In this document: positions 27,204 to 35,900 of the stretch, piece by piece
Numbering within the stretch: the first letter of the stretch is position 1
How the letters are laid out: every line of letters begins with the position of its first letter
Made by a program: the position numbers and the translations under genes
Origin: Mesotoga prima MesG1.Ag.4.2
GTDB lineage: Bacteria; Thermotogota; Thermotogae; Petrotogales; Kosmotogaceae
Direction of reading: 5' to 3'
NCBI RefSeq assembly: GCF_000147715.2
Contig: NC_017934.1
Span: forward strand, 558,001-622,000
Length of the DNA stretch: 64,000 nucleotides
The notes under the pieces: model-generated
The model's input: only the letters and a program-made list of their open reading frames with translations
What the model was told of the DNA's origin: nothing
Database searches by the model: none

Positions 27204-29978
27204 TCAAAGCGCTTCGTAAAGCGAGATAAGAGTCCTTATTCTTTCGGCTGTATCCTGAGGAATATTTGGTGACTTCTCCAGCAAGTCAGTGTTTAGAGAA
27301 ACGACCTCTTCATAGATCTTTTTCAAAGATTGTTCGAAGTCTATCAATTCGCCATTGGACAGGTTGGATTTGCCCCATTGGATTGCAAACTGCAGCGTTT
27401 CTACTGGAGCCTCTGGGCCCATGTTCTCGCAGGCCCAAACATGTTTCTCGGCAACTTCAAGAATCTTTAGCTTTCTCTCTTCATTGGAATCGAGAACAGA
27501 GGGAATCGAGTTCATGTATTCAATATAAATATCCTCCCAGTCTGGGTATCTATTCCATGTGCCCGGAAGAAGCGAAATTGCCAGATCAAACCAGTATATT
27601 GCTCTATCAGCACTTTCGTATACCAGATCAATGAGTAACTGTCTGAATTCACCGCTCTCTCCAAAGGCGGAGGTCATCATGGTCTCTCTAGAACTGATGA
27701 AACTGTAGTATTTTTTTAACTCGCTGTTTATGCTAGTATACAACCTCCCAAGAATTCTAGGTGTTTGTCGTTCGCTGAAAAGTATTACTGACGATTCGTA
27801 ATAATCGGCCGCGTCCAGAATCATCTGAATCTGAGTAATGAAATACAGCTGCAATCCCGAAACGTATTCGGGATTGTCAAAGACCGAAATGTTTTTCTCG
27901 AAGAAATCGCGGAAAGGAAGAGTCCGAATCGTCGTCCTGTGAACGGGGATTATTTTGGGGTTGCCCTTGAACTCCGGGATTATATCGGATGAGTATTCAT
28001 CCTTGCCTGTGAGAATAGACTTCATGAGTTCCGGGTTGTCTTTGGCAGTTTCAAGTCTCTGTGTTTTTGTACCTAGCCCGGCGATGTACCATAATGGCTT
28101 TCCGAAGACCGGATAAACTCTGTTTGAGAACTTGAAATTCTCAATGGCCTTTTCATAATACTCCCCTGATCTCGCCAAGTAGAAGTTATATTGGTTAATT
28201 CGATTATCTATTTCGTCGAGTAATTTGCGCACCTCACTCTGCCGATCTTTCTCGGCCAACTCAAGAAGGTCTATTTGGCTCGCTCCAGGATACTTCGAAC
28301 GAATCTCACTTCCTTTGGCGCTCATGTAGCTGGTAACGTCTTTAAGATAAGCATAATTGCCAGCGTAACTATTGATTTCATTCTTTGCTTGTTCGAGAGC
28401 CTTAATATTGAGGCTTTGAGCCTGGTTGTAGTAAGCGAGATAATACTGCTGATTAGTCTGGCCGATCCTAAAAAAGCCTTCCCCTATAAAGGCTGAGGTT
28501 TTCAGAAATATCAGGACCCCTGCAAGAACCATAATGACTACTGCAAACGGGAGTCTACTGATTTTCTTGTTTTTTAGATCTGGATTGAAGTATTTTCCAA
28601 CAACAACTGATCCCAAAAAGATTGCCAGCATGAGATTTGGTTGCATGTGTAGGGGGAACTCAAAGAAACTGTGAACTGCCAGAGAGAATATTCCTGCCCC
28701 CAGCGATCCGTAAAGCAGTAAGTCCCTTCTATTGTCGATCTTAAGTAGATTCTTCAAATATCTAAAAACGAGCAATCCAACGAGAAGAACGATAAATAGA
28801 AATCCAATTAGACCCATTTCTCCCAGGCCCTGTACGTAGTCGTTGTGCGTCCTTTTGAAATTATTCCAAACTGGCATAAAGTAAGGACTATGCTGAAGAA
28901 CATCTGGACTGTACAGCAAATGATAGAGTTGAAAAGTGCCAATGCCCGAGCCAAATGGAATTCTCAACTTGTTCTCACTTTCCAGCCACTGAAAAATCGA
29001 ATTGTACCAAGCAGAAAACCTTTCATTCCAGGAACCCGAAGAAGTGATAGCATATTCCAGTCTTGCGGTTATGTTGATTCTTCCATCACCGGACAGTGGC
29101 GAAGGGGTGAGGTATAGATAAGAGAGTACTGCGATGATTATCAGAGCTAAGACAAAGAAAACGAGAGACACTCTGCCCAGTTTTCTGCTCTCAGAGTCTT
29201 CTAGGGCTTCCTTCTTCTTTCTCTTTTTCAGAAAGAAATAAAGAACAAGAAAAAGCAGGTTTCCGACGAATATTGCTGTTATCACCGTTCTTGTTTGTGA
29301 CACGAATACGGAAGAGACCATGGGTATCAGAAAAATGAGCAAAGTAATCTTGAAAACTAGCTGGCCAAAATGTCTTTTGAGAAGAAAGCCTAGCGGTTTT
29401 CTCGATATAAGGAAGTAGAATATCATTGGAATGGTCATTCCCATATAATCAGACACGAAATTCGGGTTCCCAATCGTTGATCTTGCAGAAGCTCTTGCAA
29501 ACGGCTCGCCGACCTTACCAAGAAAGATGTCCACACCTAGATAGAAGTTCAGGAGAGCGTCAAAAGCAACTACCGCAGCTCCAATTACAAAAAAGATCAT
29601 TACAATTTCTAGCTTCTCGATGGTGTTCCATTTGTTCGAAATATAGACCGCTGTGAAAGAGAGAAAAACTACATAGAGAGCGATTTCTAAAGAATATCTC
29701 AGGTACTGTGGATTGTCCATAGAGACCACGATCAATGACAAAAGAGCCGCTATGCCTATTCCGAAAAATACCAGATGAACGTCTCCAAATTCTACTGAAA
29801 TCTCTTTTTTCCTTATTAACACAGAAAGAAAGATAATTGTGAATCCAATAACGTAGAAAAGATGTTTTCCAGTTGAAGGCTCATGTGTGAATCCCTTTGT
29901 GACAAACAAAGGGATGAACAGCGTTAAAAACAGATAGACAATTGTCTCGAAGTCTATAACGTGCTTCTTTACGGACAT
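27204..29978 (-). CDS. O-antigen ligase/polymerase (Wzy/WaaL)-like membrane protein with large soluble C-terminal domain
   Basis: 924 residues. The first ~500 hold about 12 hydrophobic helices and the Wzy_C-type periplasmic region (ARSTIGNPNFVSDYMGM, then FKRTHNDYVQGLGEMGLIGF, the most conserved loop of the family). After the last helix (~RLPFAVVIMVLAGVLIF) comes a ~420-residue extracytoplasmic helical domain with TPR-like spacing (YYEKAIENFKFSNRVYPV, DRAIYWFDLAISLLPGTW). It probably polymerises or ligates the polysaccharide exported by the neighbouring genes. ATG 29978 is chosen for its GAGGTGG box; a GTG three codons upstream is possible. Confidence 0.78.
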   Translation of the reverse strand: MSVKKHVIDFETIVYLFLTLFIPLFVTKGFTHEPSTGKHLFYVIGFTIIFLSVLIRKKEISVEFGDVHLVFFGIGIAALLSLIVVSMDNPQYLRYSLEIALYVVFLSFTAVYISNKWNTIEKLEIVMIFFVIGAAVVAFDALLNFYLGVDIFLGKVGEPFARASARSTIGNPNFVSDYMGMTIPMIFYFLISRKPLGFLLKRHFGQLVFKITLLIFLIPMVSSVFVSQTRTVITAIFVGNLLFLVLYFFLKKRKKKEALEDSESRKLGRVSLVFFVLALIIIAVLSYLYLTPSPLSGDGRINITARLEYAITSSGSWNERFSAWYNSIFQWLESENKLRIPFGSGIGTFQLYHLLYSPDVLQHSPYFMPVWNNFKRTHNDYVQGLGEMGLIGFLFIVLLVGLLVFRYLKNLLKIDNRRDLLLYGSLGAGIFSLAVHSFFEFPLHMQPNLMLAIFLGSVVVGKYFNPDLKNKKISRLPFAVVIMVLAGVLIFLKTSAFIGEGFFRIGQTNQQYYLAYYNQAQSLNIKALEQAKNEINSYAGNYAYLKDVTSYMSAKGSEIRSKYPGASQIDLLELAEKDRQSEVRKLLDEIDNRINQYNFYLARSGEYYEKAIENFKFSNRVYPVFGKPLWYIAGLGTKTQRLETAKDNPELMKSILTGKDEYSSDIIPEFKGNPKIIPVHRTTIRTLPFRDFFEKNISVFDNPEYVSGLQLYFITQIQMILDAADYYESSVILFSERQTPRILGRLYTSINSELKKYYSFISSRETMMTSAFGESGEFRQLLIDLVYESADRAIYWFDLAISLLPGTWNRYPDWEDIYIEYMNSIPSVLDSNEERKLKILEVAEKHVWACENMGPEAPVETLQFAIQWGKSNLSNGELIDFEQSLKKIYEEVVSLNTDLLEKSPNIPQDTAERIRTLISLYEAL

Positions 29979-30094
29979 CCAAACCACCTCGTCAAAGCAA
30001 AGAGTTCAGGACTAAAAACGCAGAGAATTGCCATTATTAGTTTCGTCAGCATTCAGTAGCGAACTTTTCGAATTTTCGGTATTAGCTATTTTGA

Positions 30095-32305
30095 TTATTT
30101 CTTTGTACGCTTTCTTCTTTTTTGCCTCTTTCCCTCTTCATTGTAATAGTAGTAGTAGTGATAGTAATAGCTTGAATTCTTCTCATCAACACCATTCACA
30201 ATTACTCCAAGGATCTTGATTCCCACTGTTTTTAGATTCTCAACAACTATTCTCAAGCCATCCTTAATCGCCCTTCCAGGCCTCACGACCAGTACTATCC
30301 CATCAAGCTTGTTACCGATGAGAGATACATCTGAGGTAACCACAGCCGGAGGCATATCTATAAGAACTTTATCGTATCTCTGCTTGAGTTCTGAAAGGAG
30401 GGCATCGATGTTTTTCGATGAAAGCACTATTGTTGGATTGGGAGGAATAGTTCCAACCGCTATGAAGTCCATGTTAACCGCGTAGTGTTGTATAACTTCA
30501 TCAATTGTTGTGTTTCCCATAATCACATCTACTGCGCCCTTAGTTATCTTTTCTGCCTTGAGGATCTTCTCTACCCTCGGACGACGCAAATCGAGATCTA
30601 AGAGAATGACTTTCTGACCGCTGTTTGCCATTGAGTAGGCCAGGTTCGCTATCACAAAACTCTTTCCCTCGGTAGGCAGAACGGAAGTAACGGCAACAGA
30701 CTTTCCCTCACCCATCGTGAAGGAAAGGTTGCTTGCGGCCAACTTGATTGATTCTGAGGAAGGAGCGGTGGGATTCTTCTCAACGTACATTTCCTCGCTT
30801 GCCCCCTCAATATTCGGAATTCTACCAATGATAGGCTGTCTGCTAAACCGTTCTATCTCTTCTTCCGTCTTCAAAGTCTTGTCGAGGTACTCAGCAAGGA
30901 AGACCATGAGCATTCCGAGAAAGATTCCAAGCACACCTCCAATTGCGAGAGAAAGTTTTTTGTTCGGCTTTACCGCAGACTGGGGTACAGTTGCAGGATC
31001 AACTATTGCTGCGTTTCCAACTACGGCAGCTTCACTGATCTTCGCTTCTTCGAGCCTTTCTAGAAGTAGTGTATAGAGGCTCTCTTTCACAGCAATCTGT
31101 CTTTCAAGATCAAGTAGCTGCTGTTCCTTTGCAGGTAGGCTTCTGAGTTCAGATTGATATTGATCTCTCAGGAGACCCACCGCCTGAATTGAAGCTTGAA
31201 GTATTTGGAACCCGGCTTCCGAACTGATGACTCCTGTCATAATCTGCTGATAAGCTGGATTTAAAGTCATACCTTGACCGGAGGTTATGAACTCATTCTG
31301 TATCTGTTCCTCGATCAAGCTCTCGGTCTTTGAGATCTCTGTTATCTTCGACCTAACTCTTGGATCGGTTTTCGGATACTGTTCCTCTAGAGAAGCAAGC
31401 TCCACCTGCAAAGTTGCGAGACTTTGCCTCAGACTCGTCAGAACTGGGTTAACAGAGAAGCTCTCGGAGGTTTGCACCCACAAAGCCTTTATGCTTTTAG
31501 AATCATTGCTGTCGAAATCATCGAGCATACTTTGATAGGTCTCGATTTCCGCTTTCTTCTCTTCAGCGGATATCATAAGTTCGTTGTACTGCTTGTCATA
31601 ACTACTAAGCATCTGAAAAAGAAGATCGGCATGCTTGTCGAGAACGTAAATTCCGGTCTCCTCTTTGAAATCCTTTATCCTATCTGTAGCCTCATTCAGA
31701 TCACTTTCTAGTAGAGGAATCTGCGCCTCGATGAATTCTCGTTTTCTTGTCAAATCTCTTTTGGATAACTCTGCGAGCTTTGTATTATAAACATCGGCTA
31801 GTGTATTGGCGATATCTCTTGCGAGAATTGGGTCCTTGTTCTGAACCGAGACTCTGACAATTCTTGTATCCTTGACTGGAGAGACCGTTATCATTGAAGA
31901 AATCGTGCGTGTTAGTGATGTCACAAGATCTTTCTGTGAATATCCTTCCGCAAGAAGTCGGTTCTTTGTCTCTTCTGAATAGATTCTGTCCACCAAATCA
32001 AGCACTTCAATAATCTCTTCAATATTTGTCCGGCTCTTAATCAGTTCAACTTCAGTGGAGATGTTCGATCCCGAACTACCGGTCAGGGAACTACTGAAGA
32101 GATCACTTACTGAAGATTGTGATGTGGGGTCGACCTTTATTGTAACGCTGGCTTCGTAAATAGGAGTAGCGAAAATGAGGTAGATTCCCGTCACAACAAC
32201 AACTGCGAGCACTATAGAAACGAAAAGGATCATCCGTTTCTTAAACATTCTAAGAATATCTTCAAGAGTCAGTTCTCTGTAATCACTACCCTCGAACTCG
32301 CTCAC
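30095..32305 (-). CDS. Polysaccharide co-polymerase fused to bacterial tyrosine kinase (Wzc type)
   Basis: 736 residues. An N-terminal Wzz domain (helix ~28-50, ILFVSIVLAVVVVTGIYLIF), a long periplasmic coiled-coil region, a second helix (~435-460, LAIGGVLGIFLGMLMVFLAEY) and a cytoplasmic BY-kinase with Walker A VLPTEGKSFVIA, Walker A' VILLDLDLRRPR and Walker B KVLIDMPPAV. The tail SSYYYHYYYYYNEEG is the autophosphorylation cluster with eight Tyr. These proteins control chain length and export of capsule or exopolysaccharide by cycles of Tyr phosphorylation. GTG start with GGAGGTG. The PHP phosphatase encoded 14 nt upstream is the expected counterpart. Confidence 0.9.
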   Translation of the reverse strand: MSEFEGSDYRELTLEDILRMFKKRMILFVSIVLAVVVVTGIYLIFATPIYEASVTIKVDPTSQSSVSDLFSSSLTGSSGSNISTEVELIKSRTNIEEIIEVLDLVDRIYSEETKNRLLAEGYSQKDLVTSLTRTISSMITVSPVKDTRIVRVSVQNKDPILARDIANTLADVYNTKLAELSKRDLTRKREFIEAQIPLLESDLNEATDRIKDFKEETGIYVLDKHADLLFQMLSSYDKQYNELMISAEEKKAEIETYQSMLDDFDSNDSKSIKALWVQTSESFSVNPVLTSLRQSLATLQVELASLEEQYPKTDPRVRSKITEISKTESLIEEQIQNEFITSGQGMTLNPAYQQIMTGVISSEAGFQILQASIQAVGLLRDQYQSELRSLPAKEQQLLDLERQIAVKESLYTLLLERLEEAKISEAAVVGNAAIVDPATVPQSAVKPNKKLSLAIGGVLGIFLGMLMVFLAEYLDKTLKTEEEIERFSRQPIIGRIPNIEGASEEMYVEKNPTAPSSESIKLAASNLSFTMGEGKSVAVTSVLPTEGKSFVIANLAYSMANSGQKVILLDLDLRRPRVEKILKAEKITKGAVDVIMGNTTIDEVIQHYAVNMDFIAVGTIPPNPTIVLSSKNIDALLSELKQRYDKVLIDMPPAVVTSDVSLIGNKLDGIVLVVRPGRAIKDGLRIVVENLKTVGIKILGVIVNGVDEKNSSYYYHYYYYYNEEGKRQKRRKRTKK

Positions 32306-32319
32306 TAAAGCACCTCCAT

Positions 32320-32991
32320 CTAGAGAAAAGAATCGTTCAGAAAAAGTCTGTATCGATCATCATCGAAGTCGATAAGCAGTCTGTTATCGCCTTGTTTGTG
32401 CTTATCGCTTCCAGTAATATCCGCAATCCTCCGATCAACAAGAACTCTTGCCTTTGAATCCTTATCAAGGCTGTTCCAGTTAACCTGAAATAGAACTCCC
32501 ATGTCTCTTAGCCTGTGTATTTCGTCTGTTGGTTCTACCTTCCCAAAGATTAATCCTACCTTTTTGAAAAGATAATGATATCTTTCCAAATGAGCGAGTA
32601 TGATTCTAAACCCCGTACTTTGAAGCTTTCCTATGACTTCAAAAAGGTAATGTGGTTTCTGCTGAGTCGAGAGCTCTACTAGCAGAAAATTGGACTCACC
32701 CATTGTGATCAAATCAGATTCTAACACCTCAGGCCTAAGAAAGATTTCCGAACCAAGCAGAACTTCGACCGAATGATTATTCAGTTCGAATCTGAATTCA
32801 TGCCATCGCCTCATTATTTCCGCAGGATCTGAAGGACTTATGGGAGAGAACAAATGGGGCGTCAAATAAAGCCTTTGCAGCCCCTTAAGTTTCATTTCTT
32901 CCAGGATTGCTAATGATTCCTCGATTTCCTCCACACCATCATCCACTGCGGGAAGCAAATGGCAATGAGAGTCAATATTCAAGTTCCTCAA
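32320..32991 (-). CDS. PHP-type protein-tyrosine phosphatase (CpsB/YwqE family)
   Basis: The 223-residue PHP phosphatase has the family opening IDSHCHLLPAVDDGVEEIEE, LTPHLF, GSEIFL, the metal ligand region ILAHLERY and the closing DITGSDKHKQGDNR. CpsB/YwqE enzymes dephosphorylate the Tyr tail of the partner BY-kinase, and the kinase gene is directly downstream. TTG start, 3 nt after the stop of the SLBB gene. Distinct from the PHP protein at 16902, which belongs to another branch. Confidence 0.87.
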   Translation of the reverse strand: MRNLNIDSHCHLLPAVDDGVEEIEESLAILEEMKLKGLQRLYLTPHLFSPISPSDPAEIMRRWHEFRFELNNHSVEVLLGSEIFLRPEVLESDLITMGESNFLLVELSTQQKPHYLFEVIGKLQSTGFRIILAHLERYHYLFKKVGLIFGKVEPTDEIHRLRDMGVLFQVNWNSLDKDSKARVLVDRRIADITGSDKHKQGDNRLLIDFDDDRYRLFLNDSFL

Positions 32992-32994
32992 ACC

Positions 32995-35900
32995 TCACTT
33001 AAATATGCCAACTGCTGAATTCACTATGCTTAGCGATGACGCAACAATCGACATAATATCTTTAATATTCACTATTGGGGACTGCGGAACGAAGATTATA
33101 TTTCCCGGTATCAGCGGGATATTCCCCTTCGCAGGTTTTCCTTTCTGCTGATCCAGGTCGATTACCATTGGCTCCTCTTCAAGATCCTGGAAGAGCAATG
33201 CATTTCCGAGCACAGCATAGCTTGTCGGTCCCCCGGCCTCTACAAGTGCTTCAATGGCTGTCATGCCGTCATAGTATCTAACGATACCGGGTTTCTGAAC
33301 CTCACCGAAAACATAAACTCTGGCCGGTTCCGTGTAAGGTACATATACAGTGGATCCAGCGGGAACTACTTTTCTGGTGAGAGCGATGAAATCGTCAGGT
33401 GAAATAATGATCTCTTCCGTCTTGCCGCCTGAAGATATGAAGACTCTTCCGCCGCTTTCGAAATTTGTAATTCCTCCAGCAAGACTTATGAGTTCAGCCA
33501 GAGTCAGCTCACCATAGTCCGAGACTGGAAATACTCCCGGCGATTCCACATCACCGACCACCGCGACAAAAGAATCGTAGTTTCTTAATGCGACGATGGT
33601 ATCTCCATCTTCTAGATAGCTTCTTGCGAGTTCCTCGGTCCTCAAGGCATCAAACAATTGCACCCTGCCATCTATTCCGATTAGGCTTAGCGTTGTTACG
33701 GCCTTTTCAACTCCGCCGGCAACTGCGATTGCCGTTGCAATGGAAGGGTTCCTGACGCTGATTTCATACTCTCCAGGTCTAGCGACGTCACCCAGGACAG
33801 TCACAGAGACGGGTGATCTACTGGACACATAGATATAAGTGTTATCAGACAGTTGATTTCCTCTTTTCTGCAAAACTTCTGGAGTATATTCATTGTATCG
33901 TTTGTCGTCATGAACAATTATCGCATCAACAAGACTTTCATCTATGAGACCTCCGGCCCTAGCTATAACATCGGAAAGTGAGTGATCCTCATCTGGATTG
34001 AAAGTGAAAAGACCGGGATTCTTAACTGCCCCAAGAACGGTTATTCTTAGCACTTGTTTTGGTACTATGAGTGTGCTTCCAGGTTCAATAACCGCATCCT
34101 TGCCTTCGTTCCTGATATTCGAAAGACTCACTGGTAGAATCTCCCCTGAGGGCAGCAATACCTTGACCAGGTCTGAGGCGGTGGCCTTTTCACCGCCAGC
34201 CCTTGCGAGAGCTCTCAGAACCGTAATCTCCTCCTGAGCTGCGAACTCGAATTTTCCGGGAGAGTTTACTTCACCGCCAACGTAGATGTATCGATCGTCA
34301 CCCGGAACGTAGACGGTTTGACCCGAGACTAACATCACATCTTTTCCATCGACAAGATCTAGCCACAGTACTCCTTTCTCTTCGCCCGTGATCTTCACGT
34401 TTTGTGCAGCTTTTTCAGTCAAACCACCGGCTCTAGAAATAGCGAGTAGAAGAGATGGCAATTCGGTCTTAGAAAACTCAATCGTTCCTGGATACTTGAC
34501 TTCTCCTATTACATTTACCCTGACTGGTTCATATATGGGTACGTAAACGAAAGAACCATCTTCAAGATTCATGTCAAGAGCCTTACCAAGAAGTATTGAG
34601 TCTACACTTACAGTTGAGGTCCTGCCAAAAGGATCCGTTATCTGTATCTTGCTACTCAGCGCAAGCGGGGTCATTCCACCTGCCCTTGCGAGAACAGTTG
34701 TTAGGGAGACTTTTTCTCCAGGTTCGAATTCCACGAGTCCCGGTTTGTTAACTGCACCCACCACAAACACCTGACGTAGAACATCTGGGTAAATTACTAT
34801 TGATCCAGGGGATAAGTTCATATCGCTCTCCCCAAGATCTGAAATCTGTCTCTCTCTCTTTGTCCCGTCTGGAAGGATAATGGTAACCCTGCCATCCGAA
34901 TCAAAATCAAGTTGATTCTGTTTTGCCAGTGCAGTCCTTAGGGTGATTTCCTCATTGCTTCCAAAGTCGACTCTTCCGCCCTTCTCTTTAGAGATTACAT
35001 ACACGAATCGATCGGGAGTTTCAGAAATATATATTATCGAATGATTCGATACCTGTGGATCTTGAATACGACCCATCATTACTGACTGTAGGTCAAGCTT
35101 TCTTCTCTGATTATCCTCAATTATCTCAACTTCCTTCGAAAGTGGGTCGCTTAATCCACCAGAAATTGCTATTAGTTTTGTCAGAGTTGGATTTGGCTCT
35201 TCTTTGCCTATTTCCTTTATTCCAGGCTCTCGTACGCCCCCCAAAACATAAACGAATCTCGCCTCGAGTTCGGGAATAAACACAGTAGCTCCATCTGGAA
35301 TTACCGGAATCGGGTCTCTTGTTAGATCTTCGAGGCTATAAACAGCTGTAGAAGCAGACTTAGAATCTATTACTGTAATATTGAATTCGTCGCCCAGGTC
35401 GGTTATGCCACCAGCTGCTGCTATTACGGTGCTCAGATTGAAGGGAATACCGGGTTTAAGATTCACAGTACCGGAATTTCTTACCTGTCCAATAACATTT
35501 GCCACGTTATCCGCCTGAGGATAAAAGATTACACTTCCGCTTTCCAGTTCGAGGTCAGATCTTTCAAGAGAACTAATTGAAACTCTTATCTCCTTACCAG
35601 ACGGTGAAATCACCGAAATTTCCTTCTGTGAAGCGATCTCCACAAGATTTAGTTTGGCAAGGGCATTTCTGAGGGTAATGTTTTCGCCAGAAGAGAAATC
35701 AACTCTTCCACCATTTTCCTCAGAAACAACGTAGACGAATCGACTGTCGATTCTTGGGACATATATGAGATCGTCGTAAGAAATTTCCCGATCACTGGAT
35801 ATTCCCTTCAGAACTTCATCAAGATCTATTTCACTGATTTCCGATCCAGAAAGCACCTGAACGGACGAAATGTCTGCGTTTTGAGTGAATCCTCCACTCG

